This document shows, in pieces, positions 11,809 to 22,319 of a stretch of DNA of 64,000 nt. Made by a program: the position numbers and the translations under genes. How positions within the stretch are numbered: position 1 is the first letter of the stretch; each line of letters starts with the position of its first letter. This DNA comes from Telopea speciosissima (taxonomy: Eukaryota > Streptophyta > Magnoliopsida > Proteales > Proteaceae). Below the pieces are notes generated by a model. It was not told where the DNA came from. It saw only the letters and a list, made by a program, of their open reading frames with translations, and did no database searches. Location of the stretch: positions 56,974,464-57,038,463 of the forward strand of contig NC_057917.1 of NCBI RefSeq assembly GCF_018873765.1, in the 5' to 3' direction.

Positions 11809-13232
11809 CAGCCCTTTTTTTAAAATAAGAAAATCTCAATGAAGATATGTTTGGACCTCAATTGATTTATCCGTGACGATGTTCTAGACCTCAATTGATT
11901 TACAATTAATGGTATATTTGGACCCCATCGGACCCGTTATTAGGGGTATGTTTGGACCTCATTGAAAATTCGCAAATGATGTAAATATTTGGAATTATAT
12001 ATTTTAGGCTATTTCTTTGTTGGATCTAATTTTGAAAGTGCCCATTAAATTTGAATCATTGACATAGGTTTAAAATCTTCCAACCTTAATTTTATAGTAT
12101 ATAATTTGTAGGGTGTTGTAATTAGTTACTTATTAAGCTAGTTTTGCTCATTCCCAGTGTCATTAAATTTTTTTTTAGATTAATGGTTAAAGACTTTGAG
12201 AATGGTGTGACTTTTTGGCTAAAGATTTTGGGCGGACACTCCTTTTCGATGGTGTTGGTTTGATATAAGAGTCCTAGACTTGGAAGACAAATATTTTGTG
12301 TATTTTTTAAGGAAATGTTATTTTGTACACGTTGAGACTATGACCGTATGATTTGAACTAGCCTTAAATGTGTTTTGTTAATAATGCATTTGTTTGTGAA
12401 TAGTTTAATTAAATTTTCCATCTTGATCATCCTCCTTATTAAACAATGCGCGCATAATGGTCAATTTCCTAAAACTAACCAAAACCTTTCAATCTAGTTG
12501 TTTGTTTTCATATACTTCTATTATTATTTTTTACCAGTGTACCTGAGAGGCCCGTAGGGCTTGAGGCCCGAAAGATTTAGCCCATCTTGGTGTTTATTAT
12601 TCGTTTCTTGAGCCCATTGAGCTGGGATTCAATGTGGTTGTTCGGGGTTGACCAATCCCCCAAAGAATTTTTTTTAGAGTTTACATTAGGGTAATTCGAG
12701 AAATTTGTACATCTTTGTTTCCGTATAAATATTAATGATGGGGGGTTATTATGGTAAAGGAATTTATTTGTGAATACAAAGAGGCTTGAGAAAGAGGTTG
12801 TGTAACCCTTTTTCCATTGCCAGTGAAATTGCTCTTATCTCTCCGTGGACATAGACATCTTTTTAAACCACATAAATCCTTGTGTTGCGATTATGTATGA
12901 TTATTTATTTTTTTATTTATTGTATTTTTTGGATCATGAATAGGTTTCAGTTTCTATAGTTGTGACTGATCCCAATACAATATCTAACAATATCGGTAAA
13001 AAACCTTTTTTGAATTTGCAAGTGATTCGGTACTGCCGATACTCATCGGAATCATACTGGTATTGGCCATGGCCGATATTGGATCCGATACCATGCACTA
13101 TGTTGGGAGACAGGAGAATTCCAACAAAGACAAAAATTTCACACAACCGACCCATGAACCATAATTTAGAATGTCAGTTTGGAAATGGCCCGAATTAAGT
13201 TGGATAAATTTCCAAACAGGTCAAATATCAAC

Positions 13233-13424
13233 AATTTGGATCCTCTACTGCCGAGATGCCTGGTAGGACCGTGCTGCCCAAACACGGTGCTGCATACAAT
13301 GTCCGCCTTGCCCCTGCCCAAGCACCTTACCCGAGTGGGGGTAAGGCGGTCTTTGCACGCAGCATCGTGCCTGGGCAGCATGGTCCTGCCGGGCAGCTTG
13401 GCAGTAGAGGATCTGGATCCAAAT
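13233..13424. repeat. GC-rich foldback element
   Basis: The arms 'atttggatcctctactgcc' and 'ggcagtagaggat..ggatccaaat' are inverted copies around a core containing caccttacccgagtggggg. The same core style (cccactcgggcaaggtgc) recurs at 40067-40232. There is no coding potential; the multiple overlapping open frames here come from high GC and palindromy. Confidence 0.6.
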
Positions 13425-13629
13425 ATCAGTTTGAGAATACATATGGCAAACCGGGCTCAACCCAAGATGCCCAGCTTGCCCCGACCCAGGCCTGGAAATC
13501 CCAGCTATCATGGGCTGAGAAACCCAGTTTAGGGCCTTCAGGCCTTGAATTTTCGAGCAGGCCCAGGCTGGTCAGTCCAAACTTACCCCAGTGCTGTAAA
13601 CTGTTGGGGAAGGCATTTTTTGCCCAGAA

Positions 13630-13743
13630 ACAATCGGAGCCTTAAATCACCACGTGTATACTTCGTATTCCACAGCGTTACTGCGAGCATTTCTATGGTC
13701 TGGTCTGGTGTTTGCGTTCGAATCCATTTCGAGCGTTAGTAAC
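13630..13743 (+). promoter_or_regulatory. Probable displaced promoter/5' UTR of the SEC12-like gene
   Basis: If the Copia element and one target-site copy are removed, this stretch directly precedes the SEC12-like start codon (distance about 35 bp). It contains a G-box core CACGTG at 13651-13656. The role is inferred from position, since no transcript data are available. The insertion now places it about 8.6 kb upstream of the coding start. Confidence 0.45.
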
Positions 13744-13924
13744 TATTAAGGATATTGTTAAGAATATTACCTCTTGACCCTATGGTCCCACTTGTACACT
13801 TGTCATGTCCATGCCCTGTAAAGATGTAACAGTCTACTCCATGATTAGGGCATGACTCATTTGTCCTATATAAAGACACATAATAGAACTTGCTTTCCAA
13901 GAAAGCTTTTCAGTAATTCCAACT
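13744..13924 (+). repeat. 5' LTR of Copia element 1
   Basis: This 181-bp repeat starts tattaaggatattg and ends ttccaact; the 3' LTR starts tgttaaggatattg, so the 5' copy has lost the canonical TG. It contains a TATA-like cctatataaag near 13865. Confidence 0.85.
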
Positions 13925-13937
13925 TGGTATCAAGAGC
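13925..13937 (+). other. Primer binding site (initiator-Met tRNA type)
   Basis: tggtatcaagagc follows the 5' LTR directly and is the usual complement of the 3' end of plant initiator-Met tRNA in Copia elements. Confidence 0.85.
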
Positions 13938-13988
13938 ATCAGGTTGCTTTCTCCCTGAGATATTTTCTCTTTTTCCTTCTCTTTCGTC

Positions 13989-15851
13989 ATGTCAGCATCT
14001 CCTACGTCTACTCAATCCACTGTTTCCACCATTGATAGCTCTCCAGGCTATTCTAACCTACTTCACTTTCTCTTCATTAAGTTATCTCCTACCAACTACC
14101 TCATTTGGCGTTCCCAATTTATTCCATTACTTATAGGCCACGATCTTATGGGTTATATTGACGGTACTACTCCCTGGCCACCTCAGGTTCTTCTTCCTAT
14201 GGACTCCTCTGCTTCATCCTCTCCTTCTGTTAACCCCGAGCACCTCACTTAGCAGCGCCAGGACTAACTCCTCTTGAGTTGGATCCTCTCTTCTCTCACT
14301 GAAGGCGTCCTTGCACAAGTCGTCGGTCTAACCACCTCTGCTGCAGTCTGGAATCACCTCGCTGCTGCCTTTGCCTCTCAGTCTCAGGCCCGGATTATGC
14401 AGTTGAAGCTCAGTCTTCACAATCTGAAAAAAGGTGGTGACTCCATGGCCCAATATCTTCAACGCGCTCAGTCTATTGCTGATGAACTGGCGGTTGCGTC
14501 TCGGCCTGTATCTGAGGAGGACCTAGTTCTCTATACACTCGGTGGCTTGAACTCCAAATACTTGGCTTTTGTGACTTCTGTTACCACTCGCGAGAATCCG
14601 ATTCTGATGAAAGATCTCCATGGTCTCTTGTTAACTAAGGAGATTAGGTCCGTTGTTTCTCTCCTGGATCTCGCTGGTTCCTCTGCTAATGTTGCAGCCA
14701 TACAGCTTCCTCCTATTTCTTCGCCCACTGGTTCCTCCCCCGATCATTCTACCGACACCCCATCACAGCTTTCTGATTTTGGCCATCGTAGCTATTATCG
14801 TCATGGGCGTGGTCGCACAGGGTACTCTAGTGCTGATCATCGCCTTGCTTATGGTAACCGTTTTGGAGATTCATCATCTACTGGAGCTACTGGCCATCAG
14901 TCTGCACGAGGTGCTACTTGCCAAATCTGCAACCGTTTTGGTCATTTGGCTTCTACCTACTGCCAGCGTTTCTCTCCTTCCTCACCTCATGCCAACTTGA
15001 CTGGCTCTATGTCTGGTTCCCAACTTTGGTACCCTGACACCGGGGCTACCCACCACATCACTCCAGATCTCCAGAACATCTCTTCTCCATCTGAGTACCA
15101 TGGAACTGACTCTATTCGCGTTGGCAATGGCACAGGTTTACGAATTCTTAACACTAGTAGTTCTACCTTATTTCATAATTTATCTCCGCTCCATCTTACT
15201 CATATGCTTCATGTCCCTGCCATTAAGGCTAATCTCCTGTCGGTTCGAAAGTTTGCTTCTGATAATCATGTTATCTTTGAGTTTTCTTATTCCTCCTTTT
15301 CTGTTAAGGATCGCTCCTTGGGGAAGGTCCTTCTGACCGGTTGTGTTAAAGATGGTCTCTATCACCTCCCATTATCTTCGGCAAGTTCGTCGCTCCATGA
15401 CTCTATCTCAGCTAGCTCCTCCCCGGCTGCCCTTCCTGCTACTCGATCCTCTCTGGCTCAGTGGCACGCTTGCCTCGGACATCCTTCTATTCAGACAGTC
15501 TGCCGTATCATTTTTACTTTTGGTTTGTCTTATTCTACTAATCAAATTTCTGCTGTTTGTCCTTCTTGTCAAGTTGGTAAGTCTCACAAATTACCATTTC
15601 CTTCTTCTACTACTGTTATTAAATTTCCTTTGGAGATTGTTTATTCAGATTTATGGGGCCCTGCTCCTCTCTTATCTGTAAATGGACACCGTTATTATGT
15701 TATGTTTATGGATGGTTATTCCAAGTTTTCATGGATTTATCTCATTGCCCATAAGTATGATGTTCTCCCTGTTTTTCAATTATTTAAATCTTTGGTTGAA
15801 AATCTATTTAGCACAACCATTAAATACTTTCAATCAGACTGGGGGCGGTGA
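13989..15851 (+). pseudogene. Copia 1 gag-protease-integrase N-terminal half (broken)
   Basis: The start ATG at 13989 opens a gag with an N-terminal Trp-Arg-Ser-Gln-Phe segment. In-frame stops at 14250-14252 and 14265-14267 split it. Past the stops come a UBN2-type gag core, a zinc knuckle (Cys-Gln-Ile-Cys...Gly-His...Cys) whose last Cys is shifted by one residue, a protease active site Asp-Thr-Gly-Ala near 15040, and integrase with its HHCC region and first catalytic Asp (Tyr-Ser-Asp-Leu-Trp-Gly-Pro). The frame breaks at a G-run near 15840-15850 next to the second integrase Asp. Confidence 0.88.
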
Positions 15852-16794
15852 ATACCGGAGTCTCTCTCGTTTCTTGGCTACCTGTGGCATCACCCATCGC
15901 ATCACCTGCCCCCATACCTCTGAACAAAATGGTTCAGTTGAGAGAAAACACAGGCATGTGGTCGAAACCGGGCTTACCCTGCTTCACCATAGTGGTTTAC
16001 CACTCTCTTTTTGGAACCATGCTTTTGAAATGGCGATTTTCCTTATTAACAGCCTTCCAACACCTGTTCTGTCTCATTCACCTCCTACTTACAGGCTTTT
16101 CCATCACCATCCATCTTATGCTTTATTTAAAACATTTGGTTGTGCTTGTTACCCTCTTCTTCATCCTTTCAATTCTCATAAATTTCAGGAGAGATCTGCT
16201 CAATGCATTTTCATAGGTTATCCCTCTAAACAAAAGGGCTTTAAGTGCTTCAATCCACTCACAGGCAAAACTATTGTGTCTCGGCATGTTGTTTTCTATG
16301 AGCACTATTTCCCTTATCGTTCTCTCCATTCCTCTCCATCTCTCCCTTCCTCGAGTATTCCTTGGTTGAGCATTCCTCCTCCTACATCTCCTTTGGGTAC
16401 TCCCTCCCCTCATGCCTCTTCAGCCCCAATTCTTGTCCCATGTGTGCCTTCTGCTCTACCTATTGCACCACCTGTTTCTTTAAGCCCAGCCCCACCTTCT
16501 CATGCTTCCTCAAGTCAGGTCGTGGTCCCCCCGGCCCCTACGCTTTCTTCTGTTGCTGGCTCGGTTATTCCACCACTTCCCTCTCATCCTATGGTGACAC
16601 GCTCTCGTGATGGGACCCGCAAACCCAAAGTTCCTTTGTCTTATTATGCCACCAATCATCCTCTCCCATTGGCGTTGCTTACTTCTCTTCCCCGAGCAGT
16701 TGAACCCACATGTTTCTCTCTAGCCTCCAAGAGTCCCCTTTGGCGGGCAGCAATGGTTTCCGAATTTAATGCTTTAATTAGCAATGGTACTTGG
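15848..16794 (+). pseudogene. Copia 1 integrase C-terminal half to start of RT
   Basis: It continues in another frame with Gly-Gly-Glu-Tyr-Arg-Ser-Leu, then Glu-Gln-Asn-Gly-Ser-Val-Glu-Arg-Lys (the catalytic Glu), the conserved Phe-Gly-Cys-Ala-Cys-Tyr-Pro segment and the Phe-x-Gly-Tyr motif. A Pro/Ser-rich linker follows, and RT opens with Trp-Arg-Ala-Ala-Met. Coding stops at the Asn-Gly-Thr-Trp of RT, where the nested LTR element is inserted. Confidence 0.87.
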
Positions 16795-17365
16795 ATTGCT
16801 ACACCCCCATCCCACAAAGGGATAAAATACAATAAAAGGGGTATAATTAGGATGACACGTGTCACCCCACACCGCCAGGATCTCGATGCAGTGGCTTGAA
16901 TCACAGTCAACTCAATACAACTTATATGTACATCAGAGTGTGGGAAGAAATACATTTACAATAAAAGTAAATGTGTATTATTTTATAATTAAATTATGAC
17001 ACATTTGCTCTATGTGTGGTTTGTATAACATTGAATCTTTATTCCTTAGCATGCTCACCAAGGGTTTCACTTAATTTTGTGGAAAACCCCCTACTCTAGG
17101 TCAAACCTTTCATAATCTTTGTCTTTTATTAAAAAAAACAACACAAATGACATCAATCCTGTTATTGGGAAATTGGTGTTTTATTACTGTGTCATATTAT
17201 TGTTATTTTATTATTGATGTTTTCGGCTTTCACGCCTATCTAGTCTTCTGCCTAGGTTTTATTATACAATCTCATTGTCTTGCAAGTCTTTTAAATAAAA
17301 CCTACTTGTGTAGAGTAAATCGATATTCCGCTCGACTGTGATTCCAAGTGCAGAGCATCACGCTC

Positions 17366-17377
17366 TGATACCATATT
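17366..17377 (-). other. Primer binding site of the nested LTR element
   Basis: On the minus strand it reads tggtatcagagc, the classic initiator-Met tRNA complement, a few bases downstream of the LTR end. Confidence 0.75.
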
Positions 17378-18284
17378 GTTACACCCCCATCTCACAAAGG
17401 GATAAAATACAATAAAAGGGATATAATTAGGATGACACGTGTCACCCCACACCGCTAGGATCTCGATGCAGTGGCTTGAATCACAGTCAACTCAATACAA
17501 CTTATATGTATATCAGAGTGCGGGAAGAAATACATTTACAATAAAAGTAAATGTAGATGCAAAAGAAAAGAAGCGTTTATAATAATAAAAGCGTTCAAAA
17601 GTCTATGTGATAGACAAATAATATATTACATCATTTCTCAAGAGGTTAATTAAAAGTAAGAACAAACAATAATTATTAGAGAGTTTATACCATACAGTTA
17701 ATGAAACTAAAAAGGAATAAAGAAATAAGTATCTCGATCCAAGTGCCCCATTGGCATAGTCATCAACATCTTATCAACATCATATATATAAATCATCGAT
17801 TGCATGTCAGCAACACCGAGCAAAATATATCCAAGAGAAAGAGCAACATGAATTTCCACCAAAACATCACTTGTAATGCATCTAAAAAGGTTACGCAAAG
17901 AGGGGTAAGCTCCACTGAGCCCAGTGAGGGGATGGGGAACATACAAGCAATAACATATAGTCCATGATGCATGAATTATTAACCAGTTATCCATCTAGCA
18001 AGCATATCTAAGTCACTAGGTACTTGCTACTGCAACAACTCGGAAAACATCACGGATCACTTATCTTATCACCGTCGATGAAACCTCAATTGTTACAAGG
18101 GAGCTCATGCCGGTAGAAGCCACTCGCCACCCAGAGGCAAACCCCGATAACCAATGATCTCACCTGACCTGGCGTTGTATCACTCCTCAGACACCACAGG
18201 TAGCCTTGGTTATCCAACACCTAAACCCCTGTTGGTAAGGGTCGTAGCAAGGGGATAAAAAATCCTAACTATTCTATATGAACT

Positions 18285-18485
18285 ATCGTGTCGAGAGGTA
18301 TTCTGGCACATGACGTCCCATACCATCTTGTACCGGGTACCAGCACAAAATGGGGCATGATAGACCATATAATAGCACTAACTGTATGATGTAATATGAT
18401 ACTATCGTATTGAGAGGTATTCCGACACATGACGTCCCATACCATCTTGTATTGGGTACCAGCACGACACGGCGCATAACAAACC
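18285..18485. repeat. Two-copy tandem repeat (about 120-bp unit) inside the long LTR
   Basis: The unit with 'gagaggtattc.g.cacatga' and 'cgtcccataccatcttgta' is repeated once, with modest divergence. Both copies lie inside the nested element's long LTR. Confidence 0.7.
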
Positions 18486-18889
18486 AATTATAAGCATGAT
18501 GAAGACATTAACAAGCCACATCCATAACGCATATATTCGTAATTTCCATAAATATAGTTATAAAAATGTAAGAATGAGTATGCATAAGAAATGACATACA
18601 AGTATAACATAATGCAAAACACTCCCAAATTAAGTCAAATCCCAACCCCACTCACCGATTAGTTCGCGAATTCGTTTATTAGGGTTCATCGTCGATCAAC
18701 GTATGATAAGCCTCATCGTAAGAGTAATGGTGCCTAAAGAAGCGTGACAAAGCGAGTTAGGTGAGGTAAGAGGGATCTCGAAGTCTAGGCTTAAAGGTAA
18801 CACAATAGAGTTTAGGTGGACTTTTGAGTGGAGGCACAGTGCCTGGGTCCACCCCGGGCAAAATACTCTAAAACCCATGACTGAAATCT

Positions 18890-19160
18890 TGGGTGGATTC
18901 TGGTCTGAGTCCACCGCTGGGTCCAGCATGAACCAGTAAGCATGCAGACTCACAGGTCGGACTCTGGTCTGGTCCACCTCTGGGTCTAGCGTGAACCAGT
19001 AAGCATGCAAACTCTGGTCTGGGTCCACTCCTGGGTCCAACACGAACCAGTAAGCATGCGGACTCTGGTCTGGGTCCACTCTTGGGTCCAGCGTGAACCA
19101 GCAAGCATGTGGACTCACAGGGAGGACTCTGGTCTGGGTCCACTCCTGGGTCCACCCTCT
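18890..19160. repeat. Minisatellite of about 64-bp units inside the long LTR
   Basis: About five copies are present, built on 'actctggtctgggtccac', 'ctgggtccagc', 'gaaccagtaagcatgc', some with an added 'actcacagg' spacer. Long overlapping open frames on both strands (with repeated Tyr-Trp-Phe and Asp-Pro) are an artefact of the repeat. Confidence 0.75.
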
Positions 19161-20321
19161 GCTGAACCCAAAAATCCCAAGGTTTGAGCTCCCAAATCCG
19201 ATTTCACTCGGATTTTAGTCCGCAAGGACTTGGGGGAAGGGTCTTTAAACCACCTGGGGTCATAATACCTTAACCCAATCAAGGGATTGTTGGGTTCAAA
19301 GAATAAATCAAACCAAATGATTCAAAACTAGGGTTTCTCCATCAAGAACCCTAGATCCAAGAAATAGATCCCAATAGAAGGTAAAAAGAGGTCTTGAAGG
19401 TGAGCTTCAAGCCCACAAGTAAGTAGGATATCAAATCCAAAAGCATCCCTAGGTTCCAAATGAAATCCAAGGTCAAAACCCCCAATTGAATGATTTTTCC
19501 CCAAACCCAAAAGAAATTCAAGAAGAGAGAAAGAGATAGGTTCAAGAACCCACCTTGCCAAGATGAAGACTCCTAAAGTAGAGTGCACAAGTCCAAGATC
19601 TCCCAATTCCCTTCTTCTCTTCTTCTTCCTCTTCTTCTCCTTTCCTTCTCCTTTTTCCTCTTTTTTTTCCTCTCTCTACACCTCCGTGATTTGGCTAGGT
19701 TAGAAGAGATAGAGAGGCTAGTGAGTGAGTGCCTAATAGTTTGTGAGTGGATAGGTTAGTTTAGCAAAAGTGATAAACTAAGTGGATTAATAGATTCATC
19801 CACATAAATCCAAAAAATTTATTTGTCTTTAATAAGTCCCTAAGATATTTGTAATAGGTGAGTGGATAGTTGAATTAATCCACATAACTCCAAAGTCCTT
19901 ATTTATCTCTAGTGGGTCCCTAAGATATTTTAAGATCCCACACTAAAATACAAAAGAAGATGATGGGGCTCACGATACCTTATCCACAATAAATTATATG
20001 GCAGGTGTGGACTCACCACCGGGTCTAGTTCAGGGTCTAGTCCACCAGAAATAGGGTAAACCTAAGGTAATAAATTTTTGGCTTTGGTCCACCTTTCGAG
20101 GGTTACGAAGGGAGCACATACACATGATAATTAAGGATTAAATGTTCACCTTCATGTGGTCACATCGGCCATCAGATCGAAATTCCACCCTTTTTATTCC
20201 AGTTAACTCCTTGACTGTCACGACCCACAATCACAGGTATTGACCGTTGACAACGCTGCAACATCTATCAGTGAAAGTTCAACGTGGTCCAAAGAATTAA
20301 GGTATAGTTTGGGTGCGGGTA

Positions 20322-21720
20322 TAACATGGGTTCTCACTATTCCTCCTCAGGGTCGGCGGATTATTGGGTCCAAATGGATTTTTAAATTAAAAAGAAAATC
20401 GGATGGCACGATTGAGAGGCACAAGGCCCGATTAGTGGCCCAGGGGTATACCCAAGCCCATGGGCTGGATTATTGGGAAACCTTCAGTCTCGTTGTTAAA
20501 GCCACTACTGTGCGGACTATCTTGGCTATTGCTGTATCCTCCGGTTGATTGGTTCGCCAATTGGATGTAAGCAATGCCTTTTTACATGGCCATTTCACCG
20601 AGGAAATTTACATGCATCAACCACCGGGTTTTCAGGACCCCCAATTTCCTAACCATGTTTGCAAGTTACAGCGTTCCATCTATGGGCCGAAACAGGCCCC
20701 TCGGGCCTGGTTCCAACAGTTGAGTAATTTTCTTGTCACTTTGGGCTTTATTGGGTCCAAAACTGATAGCTCCCTTTTCTTTCACCGGACTGCCACTATT
20801 ACCATTTTCATCTTGATCTATGTAGATGATATCCTCATCACGGGCAACTCTAGTAGTGCGATTTCCGCTGTTCTTGGATCCTTGGCCAAGGAATTTGCCA
20901 TTGAAGATATGGGCCAGGCCCGTTTCTTTCTTGGGGTGGAACTCATTCCCAATAAGGATGGTATCCTCCTCTCTCAGCAGAAATACATATATGATCTCCT
21001 GGATCGCACTCAGATGACCGGGGCTAAACCTCTATCCACGCCTATTTCCTCCATTGATCGCTTATCCAAAGTCTCGGGTACCCCTTTGGCTGACCCAATA
21101 GTCTATCGAAGCCTAGTTGGAGCATTACAATATGCTACCCTCACTCGTCCCGATATCACTTTTGCCGTCAATAAAGCCTGTCAGTTCTTGGCCCGTCCGA
21201 TCAATTTACATTGGCAAAGTGTGAAGCGCATCCTACGGTATCTAAAGGGTACTATTCTCCATGGGCTAAACCTCTATCGCACCTCTTCGGGTGCACTATC
21301 CGCGTTCTCTGATCCGTGTTCTACCTTGGGCGCAATTTAGTTTCTTGGCAATCCCTCAAACAACACACTGTGGCTCGATCTAGTACGGAGAGTGAATATC
21401 GGGCCTTAGCCTTGGCTACCACTGAGCTTACTTGGCTCCAATCGTTACTTCGGGAAATTGGGTTTTCTTCCTCCACCCCACCAGTCTTATGGTGCGATAA
21501 CATTGGGGCCACCTACCTGACAGCCAATTCGGTCTTTCATGCTCGCACCAAACACATTGAAATCGATTTTCATTTCGTACGTGATCGAGTTTCGAATTAG
21601 GAGCTTCTCGTTCGGTTCATTTCTTCCCAAGATCAATTGGTTGATATATTAATCAAAGGTCTTTCCTCGACTCGTTTTGGGACACTTTGATCCAAACTCA
21701 ACGTTCTCAAAGGTACGTTA
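20322..21720 (+). pseudogene. Copia 1 reverse transcriptase and RNase H (broken)
   Basis: RT resumes after the nested element with Trp-Val-Leu-Thr, then Lys-Ala-Arg-Leu-Val-Ala. An in-frame TGA at 20546-20548 follows Ser-Ser-Gly. Next come Arg-Gln-Leu-Asp-Val-Ser-Asn-Ala-Phe-Leu-His-Gly and the catalytic Tyr-Val-Asp-Asp near 20820. Near 21310 a small deletion and frame change remove the start of RNase H. The remainder (Ser-Ser-Thr-Glu-Ser-Glu-Tyr, Trp-Cys-Asp-Asn) ends at a stop at 21598-21600. Decay alone would prevent activity, apart from the nested insertion. Confidence 0.88.
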
Positions 21721-21723
21721 CAT

Positions 21724-21734
21724 TTGCGGGGGGA
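21724..21734 (+). other. Polypurine tract of Copia element 1
   Basis: The run gcggggggga-like immediately precedes the 3' LTR start at 21735, the standard plus-strand primer position. Confidence 0.7.
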
Positions 21735-21884
21735 TGTTAAGGATATTGTTAATAATATTACCTCTTGACCCTGTGGTCCCACTTGTACACCTGTCATGTC
21801 CACTTGTATTTGTAATTCTGGAATGTTCTGTAAAGATGGCCTGTAAAGATGTAGCGGTCTGCTCCATGATTAGGGCATGACTCA

Positions 21885-22154
21885 TAGGGGTGTAAATGAA
21901 TAGTCGAAATCTGTTTTCGTATCCGTATCCATATCTGTTTAGCACTATTTGAATCCGTCCGAACGCTAAACGGATGCGGATACGAATAGGCTATAGCTAT
22001 CCGAAAAGCTATATTTACATGTAAACGGATAAAATATCCGATCCGTATCCGTGTCCGTATCCATTTAGCACTATCCGAATCCGTCTGATAGCTAATCGGA
22101 TGCGGATGCGGATATAACACTATCCAAACCGATTCCGATCCGTTTACAGTCCTA
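21885..22154. mobile_element. hAT-type MITE inside the Copia 3' LTR
   Basis: The termini TAGGGGTGTAAA and TAGGACTGTAAA (reverse complement of the right end) form a short inverted repeat. The flanks carry the exact 8-bp duplication atgactca (21877-21884, 22155-22162), which is LTR sequence. The interior is dominated by reiterated CCGTATCC/CGGATGCGGAT motifs. No protein is encoded. It is the youngest layer of a three-level nest: MITE in LTR in host promoter. Confidence 0.85.
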
Positions 22155-22270
22155 ATGACTCATTTGTCTTATATAATGACACATAATAAAACTTGCTTTC
22201 CAAGAGAGCTGATGACTCATTTGTCCTATATAATGACACATAATAAAACTTGCTTTCCAATAAAGCTTTT
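22155..22270 (+). promoter_or_regulatory. Duplicated LTR core-promoter segment
   Basis: A unit of about 57 bp starting atgactcatttgtc and containing c[ct]tatataatgacac occurs twice in tandem (about 22155-22211 and 22212-22268). The 5' LTR has one copy. Each copy carries a TATA-like box, so the LTR presents two candidate core promoters 50-150 bp upstream of the SEC12-like start codon. Confidence 0.7.
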
Positions 22271-22319
22271 CAGTTATTCCAACTGTAACCAAATCGCGCA
22301 GAGAGCAACCGAAGAAAGA

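Larger units (their letters stand above)
16795..20320 (-). mobile_element. Nested minus-strand LTR element with near-total internal deletion
   Basis: It interrupts Copia RT between Gly-Thr-Trp (left) and Trp-Val-Leu-Thr (right). A segment of about 178 bp (16797-16974) recurs at 17379-17553, each beginning tg[c/t]tacacccccat. Just left of the second copy is gctctgatacca (17366-17377), the reverse complement of an initiator-Met primer site, so the element runs on the minus strand. The right copy is a long LTR (17379 to about 20235); the left is the truncated end of the other LTR. Only about 400 bp of leader lies between them. No coding domain remains. The right edge is uncertain between 20235 and 20320. 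Confidence 0.72.
13744..22284 (+). mobile_element. Degenerate Ty1/Copia retrotransposon with nested insertions
   Basis: The element is bounded by target duplication gtaac (13739-13743, 22285-22289). In order it contains a 5' LTR, a primer site matching the initiator-Met tRNA, gag-protease-integrase-RT-RNase H (the Copia order), a polypurine tract and a 3' LTR. A minus-strand LTR element interrupts RT at about 16795-20320, and a MITE splits the 3' LTR. Short LTRs and domain wording suggest the Ale/Retrofit branch (inference). Several stops and frame changes make it non-autonomous. Its right end lies in the 5' UTR region of the SEC12-like gene. Confidence 0.9.
21735..22284 (+). repeat. 3' LTR of Copia element 1, enlarged
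   Basis: It aligns with the 181-bp 5' LTR but is 550 bp long because of a 270-bp MITE, a segment duplication downstream of it and a short internal extra segment (about 21805-21840). It ends ttccaact, followed by target duplication gtaac and then the SEC12-like leader. Confidence 0.85.

Noticed and set aside
13166-13645. Several overlapping open frames of 70-130 residues on both strands
   Set aside because: They arise from the GC-rich foldback at 13233-13424 and low stop density, not from a gene.
18285-18485. A CRISPR-like array
   Set aside because: Only two long diverged units without spacers, in plant nuclear DNA inside an LTR.
18696-19155. Long overlapping open frames with repeated Tyr-Trp-Phe/Asp-Pro units on the minus strand
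   Set aside because: They are translations of the minisatellite inside the nested LTR and are open on both strands; no start context or protein family.
22155-22319. Treating the LTR-derived upstream ATG as the SEC12-like start
   Set aside because: The family-typical N-terminus follows the ATG at 22320, and the added residues are translated LTR repeats; kept as a finding only.
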